Origin: Hyphomicrobium sp. 12-62-95 | Lineage (GTDB): Bacteria > Pseudomonadota > Alphaproteobacteria > Rhizobiales > Hyphomicrobiaceae | DNA: 64,000 nt | NCBI GenBank assembly: GCA_002279935.1 | Contig: NCCZ01000002.1 | Coordinates: forward strand, 62,001-126,000 | Direction of reading: 5' to 3' | Position numbers and translations under genes: made by a program | Notes under the pieces: generated by a model | The model's input: only the letters and a program-made list of their open reading frames with translations | Told to the model about the DNA's origin: nothing | Database searches by the model: none | Shown: one piece after another, positions 1-8,670 of the stretch | Layout: the number at the start of each line of letters is the position of its first letter | Position numbering within the stretch: position 1 is the first letter of the stretch

Positions 1-313
1 GCGAGAGCGTGAAGAGAACGGGATTGAGGCGCACGAATTCGGGCATGCCGGCCTTTGCAACGGCTTCCCACACCTGGCGCAATTTCGCGCGCGCGCCATC
101 GGGACCATTTTCGGCGAGGCCCGCTGCGAGTGCCGTGGCGTTGATCGCGCCGGCACTCGCCGCACTGACCCATGAGAGCTGGAGCGAACGGTCTTCGAGC
201 AGGCGGTCCAACACACCCCATGTGAAGGCGCCATGCGTGCCGCCGCCCTGGAGTGCCAAATTCAATTTCAATCGACGCCGGAAAATGTCCACGCGTGTCT
301 GACCCCGCTGCAT
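1..313 (-). CDS. Patatin-like phospholipase (N-terminal part)
   Basis: The minus strand reads into a patatin-family acyl hydrolase whose 3' end lies off the window. The oxyanion-hole motif ALQGGGTHGAFTWGVLDRLL sits near residues 15-35, and the nucleophile elbow appears as SAASAGAINA, with Ala where many patatins have the first Gly of GxSxG. This form is usual in the subgroup near polyhydroxybutyrate genes (family knowledge). The start is placed at the ATG ending at 313; a GTG at 292 is an alternative. Only about 104 codons are visible, so the Asp of the Ser-Asp dyad cannot be checked. Confidence 0.8.
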   Translation of the reverse strand, partial: MQRGQTRVDIFRRRLKLNLALQGGGTHGAFTWGVLDRLLEDRSLQLSWVSAASAGAINATALAAGLAENGPDGARAKLRQVWEAVAKAGMPEFVRLNPVLFTLS

Positions 314-510
314 GTTCGTGAAACGCGGATTGCTCGATCCACGTCCCGAACGTGACGCAACACCCTGACGGTATCATGGCCAGAGTGGTACGGGGATGAC
401 ACATGACAGGACTGCATTGCGTGCTGCCGATGCCGTGACCCGATAGACACGGGCGTTTCGCGCGGCTGGTCAAAACGTCGCGCGCGGGACGGGATGCCGC
501 AATGTGCCTG

Positions 511-1446
511 TTAAACGAACAGCGGCTGCATGGTGGGCAGCAACCGGCCGCGCGAAATTTCGACCACATCGCCGTTGGCGTCGGCAAGGCCGCGCACGAT
601 CAGTTCGATGCCATCGGATGAGAAGCGATACAGGTTATAGCGGGCGAGCGGTTCGGGGCCATGTGTTCGAAACGCCGAACCGGATGCGACGCCAACCACG
701 GGGACGGGACGCTCGCGCGATGGATGCCAAACGAGGCTATCGCGATGGTTGTGGCCGTGCAGAACGAGATCGGCACCGGTGCGGGTGAGCAAAGCTGCCA
801 TCTCGGCGGCATCCTCCAGTGCGCGGCGCGGGGCGGTCTGGCCGGGCAGCGGCGGATGGTGGATGAGCACGACGCAAATGAGCCCCGCGGCCTTCAACTT
901 GATCAGATCGCTTTCGAGACGGTCGCGTTGCTCGCTACCGATGCGGCCGGCGGCAACGAGGGGGCGCGTCGGCATGGCTGAGTTTAGACCGATGAGAGCG
1001 AGGGGACCAACGCGGCGGAGAAAGGGAAATGTCTGCGGCGGACGGCCGGAAAATTCCGCGCCCCACGCGTCGGCGGCGATGTAGTCGCGCCAGATCTCGG
1101 TGCATCCCGGTCCTTGCATGCGGCGCGTGTAGATGTCGTGGTTGCCGGGGATGGCGGTCACCTTCTCGGGCGTGCCGACGGTCGCAAGCCACGTCAGCGC
1201 GGCGCCGATTTCATCTGGCAGGCCGAGATTGACAATATCGCCCGTGACGGCGACGTGATCGGCGCCTTGGCGCCATAGATCGGCCACGAGGCGATCGGCG
1301 ATATCTTGGCGGTGGACGAGGCGGCGGTTGCGGGCCCAATTCAAATAGCCCAGGCCACGTTTGATGTTCCAATGGCCGACGCCGAAGCCGAGGATCGGGG
1401 TCAGGTGCAGGTCGGAGATGTGGGCGAGACTGAAAAGCTCAGACAT
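511..1446 (-). CDS. Calcineurin-like metallophosphoesterase
   Basis: A 311-aa cytoplasmic protein with the complete metallophosphoesterase signature: DLHL near residue 13, GDIVNLG near 70, GNHD near 101, and HGHNH near 235. These residues bind the two metal ions in the family, whose members cleave phosphodiesters such as cyclic nucleotides or UDP-diacylglucosamine. The substrate cannot be read from sequence. It is a single gene, facing away from the NUDIX gene. The ribosome-binding site before the ATG at 1446 is weak, but the DLHL motif sits at the normal distance from this start. Confidence 0.88.
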   Translation of the reverse strand: MSELFSLAHISDLHLTPILGFGVGHWNIKRGLGYLNWARNRRLVHRQDIADRLVADLWRQGADHVAVTGDIVNLGLPDEIGAALTWLATVGTPEKVTAIPGNHDIYTRRMQGPGCTEIWRDYIAADAWGAEFSGRPPQTFPFLRRVGPLALIGLNSAMPTRPLVAAGRIGSEQRDRLESDLIKLKAAGLICVVLIHHPPLPGQTAPRRALEDAAEMAALLTRTGADLVLHGHNHRDSLVWHPSRERPVPVVGVASGSAFRTHGPEPLARYNLYRFSSDGIELIVRGLADANGDVVEISRGRLLPTMQPLFV

Positions 1447-1600
1447 GCAGGGCTTTCGACATTCTGGATAGTGTTTACTATTTGGCAGATGCAGTTGCAG
1501 CTTGCCAATCGGCTTCAGGGCATCGAAACGGTTGGTGTGTCATATCCTTGATTGATTGTTTGTTTGAGGCCCGTTCTTGATACCATCCGAAAAAATCGTC

Positions 1601-2041
1601 ATGCCGGTGTTGCAGCGCTATTGGCGGTGGGTCCGCGGGATGACGCTTGGCGCACAGGGTATGGTTATCGACGACGCGCGGCGCGTGCTCCTGATCCGGC
1701 ATACTTACCGGCCGGGATGGCATTTTCCCGGTGGCGGCGTGGAAAAGAACGAGCCCATCGGGACCGCGCTGGAACGTGAACTGCGCGAGGAGGCCGGCGT
1801 GGCGATCGATGGGGCCCCGGAGCTTTTTGGCGTCTATGCCAACTTCCGGTACTTTCCCAACGATCATGTCGCCTTTTTTCTGGTGCGGTCGTGGACGCAG
1901 CCGATAGTGCCAGCGGCCAACAGCGAGATTGCCGGACAGGGTTTTTTCGGGATCGATGCACTGCCTGAGGGGACACACCGGGCGGTGCTTGCACGCATCG
2001 CTGAGGTGTTCCACGACCGCCCGCGCGATCCGATGTGGTAA
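1601..2041 (+). CDS. NUDIX hydrolase
   Basis: A 146-aa protein with a full Nudix box: GGGVEKNEP followed by RELREEAGV, about residues 46-69, which binds Mg2+ and cleaves nucleoside diphosphate derivatives. The substrate is unknown; small proteins of this type often act on NTPs or nucleotide sugars. The ATG at 1601 starts the conserved LQRYWRWVRGMTLGAQ segment. An in-frame TTG at 1577 has a better Shine-Dalgarno (GAGG) and would add eight residues. The next gene, an acetyltransferase, follows after 80 bases on the same strand and may be cotranscribed. Confidence 0.85.
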   Translation: MPVLQRYWRWVRGMTLGAQGMVIDDARRVLLIRHTYRPGWHFPGGGVEKNEPIGTALERELREEAGVAIDGAPELFGVYANFRYFPNDHVAFFLVRSWTQPIVPAANSEIAGQGFFGIDALPEGTHRAVLARIAEVFHDRPRDPMW

Positions 2042-2121
2042 CGCGCTGGTAGACCCCCTGTTCCATCCGTGCTAGCTCGCGCCGCATACGACACCCGAAC
2101 CCATTAATTGCAAGATCTGCG

Positions 2122-2628
2122 ATGTCCGACAGAGTTCTTATTCGCAACGCTGAAGCCGCCGATGTGCCCGCCATCGCGGAGCTGCATGCGCGCGTGTTCG
2201 GTCCGGGACGGTATGCGCGTTCGGCTTATCGCGTGCGGGAAGGGCGTCGGGATGGAAACCCGCTGTCGGATTTTTGTCATGTGGCGACGCGCGGCAACCG
2301 GCTTATCGCGACGATCACACTTAGCGACGTGAAGATCGGCGGCGTACCGGGTGCGCTGATGCTCGGGCCGATCTGTGTCGATCCGGACTTCGCGGGGCAA
2401 GGCTACGGCCGGCAGTTGATCGCGGAGGGCTTGCGGGATGCACAGCTGGCCGGTGTATCTCTGGTCATCCTCGTGGGCGACGAACCCTATTACGGCAAAC
2501 TGGGCTTCAAGCTTGTTCCGCCGGGTCAGATCGCATTGCCGGGGCCGGTCAATCCGATGCGGCTCTTGGCGTATCCGTTGAAAGACGGTGCGATCGAAGC
2601 CGCGCATGGGCTCGTCACGTCCGCTTAG
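2122..2628 (+). CDS. GNAT-family N-acetyltransferase
   Basis: A 168-aa GNAT protein. The acetyl-CoA loop is visible as PDFAGQGYGRQLI near residues 90-102 (pattern Q/R-x-x-G-x-G/A), followed by the strand LVILVGDEPYYGKLGFKLVPPG typical of the yhbS-like subgroup. The acceptor substrate is not predictable. It ends a few bases before the convergent photolyase-related gene. Confidence 0.83.
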   Translation: MSDRVLIRNAEAADVPAIAELHARVFGPGRYARSAYRVREGRRDGNPLSDFCHVATRGNRLIATITLSDVKIGGVPGALMLGPICVDPDFAGQGYGRQLIAEGLRDAQLAGVSLVILVGDEPYYGKLGFKLVPPGQIALPGPVNPMRLLAYPLKDGAIEAAHGLVTSA

Positions 2629-2631
2629 CGA

Positions 2632-3846
2632 TCACATCAGGCCGAGACGTTCGAGCGTTTCGGGGATGCGTTCCTTGACTTTGAAAAAGCCGGCGCGGGC
2701 GTAGGGCCAAAAGGCGCTGTCCCAATCGCGGCGGACTTCCATGGCGGCGATGCCTGAGCCGCCAAGCTTTTCGACGAACGCATCGTACGTTTCGCGCGAT
2801 GGGCCGACGGGGACCTGCGCGGTGACCAGTTTCTCGACGCCTTGCGCACGGCACAGCGCGATGGCGCCGTCCGGTTCGGCGGTGGCGAGTGACATCACGG
2901 GGCAGCCAAAGAAACGTTCGGCGCGGGCGGCCGTGTCGGCGATGGCCGCGGTGCGGAAGGCAAGCACATGTTCGGCCAGACCCGGATGGCTCGTATCAGT
3001 GGGAAGCAGCGCGACGCCTTTCACTTGCGCGGCGTCGATGGGCCAGCGCTCGGGTGTGAGATCGTCCTCGTTGACGAGCAGCACGATGGGCTCGCCGGGC
3101 GGCACACTCATCGGTGTTTTGAGGCGCGTTGCGGGCGGTGCTTCGGAACCATCGAGGGGATCTGGGGCTTCGTTCAATTGCCCCGCCGGATCGAAGCGGC
3201 CTTCGGTGTAGGTGCGAATGTTTTCGGCGCGCGCGACGTAGTGTTTTCCCTGCGTGTGGAGGCCCGCGACCCAGCGCCAGGAGAGCGTGTTGGAGGCGGG
3301 ATCGCCGTCGAGCAGATTGCGGTAGAAGAAATTCGCGCCGAGCGTCCAGGGCAGTTTGAGGGTGAACATCCAGATGGAGGCAAACCACATGCGGGCGTGG
3401 TTGTGGACGTAGCCCGTGGTGATGAGTTCTTTCGCCCAAGCGTCGAAGGCTTCGATGCCGGTTTCGCCGGCGATTGCCGCGGCGTGGGCTGTCGCCATGT
3501 CCGGGACTTCGCGCAGCGCGTCCTGGTCGCGTTCGAGTTCGGCGAGGAAATCGCTCCAGACGCTGGGGCGCTGTTCAAGCCAGCCCTTCCAGTATGTGCG
3601 CCAGCAGACTTCCTGAATAAATTTGTCGGCGGCGGAGATGCGGTGCGCGGAGAGAACTGCGCGCACGACTTCATCTTCGCCGATCAGGCGGTGGCGCAGA
3701 TACGGCGAGAGGACCGAGACATTGCTGCGGTCATCGGACCCGAGATCGAAATTGCGCGACTTCGCATACGCGCTGCCGGCGCGCGGCACGAAAGTCTTGA
3801 GCCGCAGCAGGCCGTCTTCCCGTGCCGGACGACACGCGTGCGTCAT
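2632..3846 (-). CDS. Photolyase/cryptochrome-like FAD-binding protein with permuted domains
   Basis: A 404-aa protein. Residues about 40-215 match the helical FAD-binding domain of photolyases: SVLSPYLRHRLI, then FIQEVCWRTYWKGWLEQRP, HNHARMWFASIW, and DPASNTLSWRWVAGLHTQGK. Ordinary photolyases have an alpha/beta antenna domain before this part. Here it is absent at the N terminus, and an alpha/beta-looking domain follows instead (about residues 250-404, ending AFWPYARAGFFKVKERIPE, which resembles the end of a photolyase antenna domain). That suggests swapped domain order. DNA repair or light sensing is inferred from the FAD domain only. The ATG overlaps the stop of the upstream 77-aa gene (ATGA), so the two are probably translationally coupled. 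Confidence 0.8.
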   Translation of the reverse strand: MTHACRPAREDGLLRLKTFVPRAGSAYAKSRNFDLGSDDRSNVSVLSPYLRHRLIGEDEVVRAVLSAHRISAADKFIQEVCWRTYWKGWLEQRPSVWSDFLAELERDQDALREVPDMATAHAAAIAGETGIEAFDAWAKELITTGYVHNHARMWFASIWMFTLKLPWTLGANFFYRNLLDGDPASNTLSWRWVAGLHTQGKHYVARAENIRTYTEGRFDPAGQLNEAPDPLDGSEAPPATRLKTPMSVPPGEPIVLLVNEDDLTPERWPIDAAQVKGVALLPTDTSHPGLAEHVLAFRTAAIADTAARAERFFGCPVMSLATAEPDGAIALCRAQGVEKLVTAQVPVGPSRETYDAFVEKLGGSGIAAMEVRRDWDSAFWPYARAGFFKVKERIPETLERLGLM

Positions 3847-4076
3847 GCCGACTTGCGAACGGGGGCGCGCACGATGGCCTTGATGGCGCCGCGCGAGCGT
3901 CCGGACTGTTCCTGGATCTGGCGATCCTGCTCTTCGATGACGGCCTGCGCCGGTGCATCGCCTTCCAGGCCGCCGAGGATGGCTTCCGAGACGCGGCGAT
4001 TGGAGGTCATCGTGCCATCTTCATAGGTGACATTGAACATCACGAACGATTCTTTTGCTGTGGGCTTGCGAGCCAT
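3843..4076 (-). CDS. Conserved hypothetical protein, 77 aa
   Basis: A short soluble protein with no recognised domain (begins MARKPTAKESFVMFNVTYED). The start at 4076 has a GGAG ribosome-binding site about eight bases upstream; earlier in-frame codons lack one. Its stop overlaps the ATG of the photolyase-like gene by ATGA, which supports it as real and cotranscribed. Function unknown. Confidence 0.65.
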   Translation of the reverse strand: MARKPTAKESFVMFNVTYEDGTMTSNRRVSEAILGGLEGDAPAQAVIEEQDRQIQEQSGRSRGAIKAIVRAPVRKSA

Positions 4077-4192
4077 GAGAGATACTCCATGACGGACCGT
4101 TGACGCGTGCAAAGCACGGCGGGTCCCGGGTTTCCAGTGAACGTCCAGACAGAATGCCTGCGCGGTGTGCGGCGTTTGTGGCACGGCCGTAT

Positions 4193-5485
4193 TCAGGCCA
4201 GGAAGGGGTCCTTCATCAGGATCGTGTCGTCTCGCTCGGGGCTGGTGGAAAGAAGCGTGACCGGGCAGCCGATCAGCTCCTCGATGCGGCGGACATATTT
4301 GACGGCCTGGGCCGGCAATTCGCCCCAGCTGCGGGCGCCGCGCGTCGACTGCGACCAGCCTTCGAAAGTCTCATAGACCGGTTGCACGCGGGCTTGTGCG
4401 TTCTGGCCGGCGGGGAGGCGGTCAAGCTTGTCGCCGTCGAGCGTGTAGCCGACGCAGATTTTGATTTCTTCGAAGCCGTCGAGCACGTCGAGTTTGGTGA
4501 GTGCGATGCCGTCGATGCCGGAGACCTTACAGACTTGGCGCACGAGCACGGCGTCAAACCAGCCGCAGCGGCGCTTGCGGCCGGTGACGGTGCCGAATTC
4601 GTGGCCGCGCTCGCCGATCTTTTCGCCGACCGCATCATCGAGTTCGGTCGGGAAGGGACCCGAGCCGACGCGGGTCGTGTAGGCCTTGGCAATGCCCAGC
4701 ACGTAGCCGACGGCGCGCGGGCCCATGCCGGAGCCGGTGGCGGCTTGGGCGGCGACGGTGTTCGAGGAGGTCACGAACGGATAGGTGCCGTGGTCGATAT
4801 CAAGCAGCGCACCTTGCGCGCCTTCGAACAGGATCTGCTTGCGGTCGCGGTTGGCCTGATCAAGCAGATCCCACGTGACGTCCATGAAGGGAAGGATCTT
4901 GGGCGCGACTTCGGTCAACTCGGCGATCAACTGCGCCTTTTCGACAAGGGGTTTGCCGAGGCCGGCGCGCAGCGCATTGTGGTGGACCAGTAGGCGGTCG
5001 ATTTTCGCCTCGAGCGTGGCAAGGTTCTTCAGGTCCTGCACGCGGATGGCGCGGCGGCCGACTTTGTCTTCGTAGGCGGGACCGATGCCGCGGCCGGTCG
5101 TGCCGATCTTGCCGGCACCGGCGGCTTCTTCGCGGATGACATCGAGTTCGCGGTGCAGGGGGAGGATAAGGGTGGCGTTTTCGGCGACGCGTAGGTTGTC
5201 GCGCGTGATGGCGACGCCCTGCTTGCCGAGCTTCTCAATTTCCGCGATCAGCGCCCACGGGTCGACGACGACACCGTTGCCGATGATGCCGAGCTTGTTC
5301 GGGCGCACGACGCCCGAGGGGAGAAGCGAGAGCTTGTAGGTGTTCTCTCCGATGACCAGCGTGTGCCCGGCATTATGACCGCCCTGGAACCGCACGACCA
5401 CGTCGGCGCGCTCCGACAGCCAATCAACGATCTTGCCTTTGCCTTCGTCGCCCCATTGAGCGCCGACCACCACAACATTGCCCAT
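4193..5485 (-). CDS. purA: Adenylosuccinate synthetase
   Basis: A 430-aa enzyme of the normal length for bacterial PurA, which joins IMP and aspartate using GTP in the first committed step of AMP synthesis. The P-loop-like start [22 protein letters not shown], the catalytic Asp13 (in WGDEGKGK) and His41 (in GGHNAGHT), the motif [10 protein letters not shown] and the GTP/aspartate-binding region [12 protein letters not shown] are all visible. The ATG ends at 5485, and a perfect 10-bp inverted repeat lies just upstream in the leader (5504-5551). No broken residues were seen. Confidence 0.98.
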   Translation of the reverse strand: MGNVVVVGAQWGDEGKGKIVDWLSERADVVVRFQGGHNAGHTLVIGENTYKLSLLPSGVVRPNKLGIIGNGVVVDPWALIAEIEKLGKQGVAITRDNLRVAENATLILPLHRELDVIREEAAGAGKIGTTGRGIGPAYEDKVGRRAIRVQDLKNLATLEAKIDRLLVHHNALRAGLGKPLVEKAQLIAELTEVAPKILPFMDVTWDLLDQANRDRKQILFEGAQGALLDIDHGTYPFVTSSNTVAAQAATGSGMGPRAVGYVLGIAKAYTTRVGSGPFPTELDDAVGEKIGERGHEFGTVTGRKRRCGWFDAVLVRQVCKVSGIDGIALTKLDVLDGFEEIKICVGYTLDGDKLDRLPAGQNAQARVQPVYETFEGWSQSTRGARSWGELPAQAVKYVRRIEELIGCPVTLLSTSPERDDTILMKDPFLA

Positions 5486-5503
5486 CGCGAGCCTCTAGAC
5501 GTG

Positions 5504-5551
5504 CCTTGGCCCCAGCCGTCCGCGGACGTATCGCGGTCGCCGGGGCCAAGG
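5504..5551 (-). promoter_or_regulatory. Leader stem-loop upstream of purA
   Basis: Perfect 10-bp inverted repeat, CCTTGGCCCC at 5504-5513 and GGGGCCAAGG at 5542-5551, in the 5' region of purA about 20 bases before the start codon. No run of U residues follows, so it is not a simple intrinsic terminator. A role as protein-binding site or RNA structure controlling purA is inferred. Confidence 0.4.
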
Positions 5552-5707
5552 TCATTTGAACCATTTCGGCCCTGCTTATAGCCCAGAATCGATCCCGCCC
5601 AACACCCTAGATGCCGCGCCTTGGGTGGCCTGATCCGGGGCCTGTTTGACGGGCGCAAGGGTTGTCTATAGACCCCAGGCTCACGCCCGCTTTCGGACCT
5701 CCCCGAC

Positions 5708-6601
5708 ATGCCCTCCCGCTTATCCAGCGCCTCTCCGGCGACCGCCTATCTGTTCCTCATTCTGACGATGGCACTTTGGGCGGGAAATCACATTCTGGGC
5801 CGGTGGGCGCACGGCCATATTCCGCCGATGACGTTGGCGTTTCTGCGCTGGATGCTGGCTGCCGTTCTGATGTTCCCGTTCGCTTATGGGGCGATGCGCG
5901 CGGACTGGCCGGTGATCCGGCAGAACTGGAAGCGGATGCTTCTGCTCGGGTTCATGGGGTCGGGCATTTACAATACGCTGCAGTACATCGCGCTCACCGA
6001 GACAACGGCGACAAACGCGGCGATCCTCAATTCGTGGGGGCCGATACTGATCGTGCTCGCTGGCGCCACGATCTTCGGCGACCGGCTGCGCGCGATGCAG
6101 ATCATCGGCATGATGGTGTCGCTCTTGGGCGTGGGCGTTGTCGTTCTGCAGGGTGAGTTCGAGCGGATCTACGCTCTCGCCTTCAATCGCGGCGATCTCG
6201 TCATGTTGTTTGCGACGGGCGTGTGGGCGCTGTACACGGCGCTCCTTCGTATGCGGCCGGCGATCTCAACGATGAGCTTTGCCGGCATCACATATGTGAT
6301 CGCGGGCTTTGTGAATTTGCCTCTGGCGGGGTGGGAATTCGCGCACGGTCAGCGGATGGAGATTACACCGGAGACGATTGCGGCGGTATTCTATGCGGGC
6401 GTGCTCGCGAGCCTCGTTGCCTATTTCTTCTATGCGCGCAGCGTCGAGATCATCGGCGCCAATCGGACGGGTGTGTTCATTCACCTCATCCCGCTGTTTA
6501 CGAGCGTGCTGGCGTTCGTCTTTTTGGGCGAAGTGCCGGCGCTCTATCACGCGGTCGGTTTTCCGCTCATTTTGGCCGGGGTGCTTCTCGCGCAACGTTA
6601 G
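5708..6601 (+). CDS. DMT-superfamily (EamA) inner-membrane transporter
   Basis: A 297-aa very hydrophobic protein with about ten transmembrane helices in two EamA repeats (for example YLFLILTMALWAGNHILGRWA at the start and HLIPLFTSVLAFVFLGE near residue 262). This family exports or imports small metabolites such as amino acids; the substrate is unknown. The gene begins about 220 bases from purA on the opposite strand and runs into the tandem hairpin repeats at 6603. Confidence 0.88.
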   Translation: MPSRLSSASPATAYLFLILTMALWAGNHILGRWAHGHIPPMTLAFLRWMLAAVLMFPFAYGAMRADWPVIRQNWKRMLLLGFMGSGIYNTLQYIALTETTATNAAILNSWGPILIVLAGATIFGDRLRAMQIIGMMVSLLGVGVVVLQGEFERIYALAFNRGDLVMLFATGVWALYTALLRMRPAISTMSFAGITYVIAGFVNLPLAGWEFAHGQRMEITPETIAAVFYAGVLASLVAYFFYARSVEIIGANRTGVFIHLIPLFTSVLAFVFLGEVPALYHAVGFPLILAGVLLAQR

Positions 6602-6602
6602 T

Positions 6603-6776
6603 GTTTTGATGAGACCGGCGATTCACGCTTCGGACGGAAGGGTCCGAAGCGATCGCGGTCGTTTTGATGAAACCGGCGATTCACGCTTCGGACGGAAGGG
6701 TCCGAAGCGATCGCGGTCGTTTTGATGAGACCGGCGATTCACGCTTCGGACGGAAGGGTCCGAAGCGATCGCGGTC
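6603..6776. repeat. Three tandem 58-bp hairpin repeats
   Basis: Three almost identical 58-bp units lie head to tail at 6603-6660, 6661-6718 and 6719-6776; one G/A difference (GAGACC versus GAAACC) is visible in the second. Each unit holds a perfect 9-bp hairpin (GCTTCGGAC / GTCCGAAGC, loop GGAAGG) inside a second arm pair GACCG / CGGTC. The array fills the gap between two convergent genes, and its last base is the last base of the stop codon of the minus-strand gene. A role as terminator or mRNA-stabilising element is inferred. Confidence 0.9.
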
Positions 6777-8152
6777 TAGGCGGCAGTCTTCCGCTGAAGG
6801 ATCGCGGCGGCGGCGTTGATCGCCTTGATGCGCTCTTCGCGGGCGGCCCGGTCGGTTTCGTCGCAGGCCAGATCGGGATGCCAGGATTGGCGCAGGCCTT
6901 CGACGACCTTGCGGATGACGGCCTCGCTCGCGCCCGTGTTCAAACCGAGAAACGCGAGTGCGTCGTCGCGCGTCACGGGCATGCCAGTGGAAGCGGCAAT
7001 GGCCGACAACGCAGGCGGACCGGGATCATCGCGAACCGTGAGCGCTTGCCCTGGCTGATCCGCGGGCGCGCGATCAAAGCCTGGTAACGTCGGCTCGATG
7101 GGACCGCGCATAGGGCCAACTGCAACGGGGCTTGCGGCCTGCTTTTTAAGGATCACGAGCAGAATTGCCAGCGTAGCGGCGGCGATCAGAATGGCGAAAG
7201 CGATGGGCGGGACGGAGAGGCCGGATCCGCCGGTGGCGCTCCAGCCTTCAACGCGCGGGCCGGCATCGGTGGCCGCCTGCGGCTGCGGCGGTGGTGCTAT
7301 TTCTGCTGCTGCGACGACGGTTTCGGTCTTGCTCGCGGTTTCAACTTCTTTCGCCGCCGGATTGTTGAGGATCGTCGGCATCACAGGAGCGGCCGCATCC
7401 AGCGTTATGGTCTCAGGCGGTGGCGCGGCGGCGGGTGCGCTGTTCGTGCTCGCCGTTTCCAATGGTTTGGGTTCGAGCACGACTTCCGACTTGGGCGGCT
7501 CGGCGGGCTTTGGCGGTGTGACGAGTTTGGGTTCCTCGGCTACTTTGGGTGTGACGACGGCTGTTGGTTTTTCGGCCGGCTTCGGCGTCAGCGCGGGGGC
7601 GAACTGCGGTTGCGCTCCGCGAGCGGCACGCGCGTCGGGCGGCGGGATATCCTCCAATTCGGCGACGCGCGGATCGAGCGGGGTGAAGATCGCATCGACG
7701 CCGGCCATGGGGGCGAAGCCGTCGGGCAGCTCTACGACGCCCATCGCGTGGCGGGGGGCTGGAAACGGATAGCTGTCCTGTGGTTCGCGCGGACCCATGC
7801 GATAATAGAGGCGGCCGTCGTTGTTATAGAAAGCGCGTCCGTCAGTGACTTTCGAGATGGCGGCATAGACGTCGGACCAATCGGCGCGGCCGCGGCCGCA
7901 GGCCATCGTGAAACTCTGCAAGAGGAATGTGCGGCAGCGATCCGGGTTCTGTTCCGAGCAGGCGCGATACTGGTCCTGGCGACGGGCGCCGTAGATCCGA
8001 TAGGCCTGATCGCCCGAGGGGCGCACCTGGACTCGGCCGCCCACGACATTGCACTCGAAGGGCAGCACGATCTGCTCGGCGGCGTGCGCGGGGCCTGTTA
8101 CGGCGGCCAGCGGCCAAACGAGGACTGCGGCGAAAAATCCGCGACGGATCAT
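6776..8152 (-). CDS. Membrane-anchored protein with C-terminal J-like domain
   Basis: About 458 aa. It has a signal peptide (MIRRGFFAAVLVWPLAAVTGPAHA), a periplasmic-looking region of about 140 residues with several Cys, then a long Pro/Ala/Lys/Glu linker, a transmembrane helix (IAFAILIAAATLAILLVIL) about 130 residues before the end, and a C-terminal DnaJ-like domain containing the HPD tripeptide in SWHPDLACDE. HPD stimulates Hsp70 ATPase in J proteins. The ATG at 8152 is chosen because it starts the signal peptide; 24 residues upstream are probably not translated. A role linking envelope state to DnaK is inferred. Confidence 0.75.
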   Translation of the reverse strand: MIRRGFFAAVLVWPLAAVTGPAHAAEQIVLPFECNVVGGRVQVRPSGDQAYRIYGARRQDQYRACSEQNPDRCRTFLLQSFTMACGRGRADWSDVYAAISKVTDGRAFYNNDGRLYYRMGPREPQDSYPFPAPRHAMGVVELPDGFAPMAGVDAIFTPLDPRVAELEDIPPPDARAARGAQPQFAPALTPKPAEKPTAVVTPKVAEEPKLVTPPKPAEPPKSEVVLEPKPLETASTNSAPAAAPPPETITLDAAAPVMPTILNNPAAKEVETASKTETVVAAAEIAPPPQPQAATDAGPRVEGWSATGGSGLSVPPIAFAILIAAATLAILLVILKKQAASPVAVGPMRGPIEPTLPGFDRAPADQPGQALTVRDDPGPPALSAIAASTGMPVTRDDALAFLGLNTGASEAVIRKVVEGLRQSWHPDLACDETDRAAREERIKAINAAAAILQRKTAA

Positions 8153-8307
8153 TGATCTACTCAATTGGAATGTGCTCAAGGGGCAAATGCTCATGAGGGC
8201 GAACCCTAGCCGCAAGCATGGCATTCTTGTGTCGTGCCCCCATTTCGGCGTGGGCGCGACCCCTTTCGGGGCCGCGCACCGTGGCCGCTAAGACGCGTTC
8301 GTTATGC

Positions 8308-8670
8308 TCACGCTGATACGCGGCCAACTTCCATGAGCAGGCGTTCGGCCTTGGCGTCTTCGATGCGGTTGGCGAAGCGCTTGGCTTCTTGTTCGTCGCG
8401 CACCGTTTTGGCGAGGGTGAAAGCAGCGCCCAGCATGGAGACGGTGGCCATCGACAGATAGCCCTTGATCCACAGGTCGGCGGGGATGGCCCAGATGCCG
8501 AGCACCATCATGCCGACGGCGAAGCCGAAGAAAATGTAGGTGAAGGTGAGCCAGGCCGGCGTGTTCTTGGTGGCGGTGGACATGATGAAGGTTCCTTGAT
8601 CGCGGGGGGTGAGGGGTTCGGTCGAACGCATGGACGAGGAAAAGTTCGTGCGCGCGGGGCGGGTCGTCAT
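8308..8670 (-). CDS. YiaA/YiaB-type two-helix inner-membrane protein
   Basis: Up to 120 aa, with two membrane helices (WLTFTYIFFGFAVGMMVLGIWAI and the following GYLSMATVSMLGAAFTLAKTV) as in the YiaA/B family of small membrane proteins of unknown function. The ATG at 8670 overlaps the stop of the PspA-like gene (ATGA) and has GGAGG upstream. A second start at 8583 (MSTATKN) also has a ribosome-binding site and would give 91 aa, closer to the conserved part. Being coupled to a PspA homologue suggests a shared envelope-stress role (inference). Confidence 0.72.
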   Translation of the reverse strand: MTTRPARTNFSSSMRSTEPLTPRDQGTFIMSTATKNTPAWLTFTYIFFGFAVGMMVLGIWAIPADLWIKGYLSMATVSMLGAAFTLAKTVRDEQEAKRFANRIEDAKAERLLMEVGRVSA

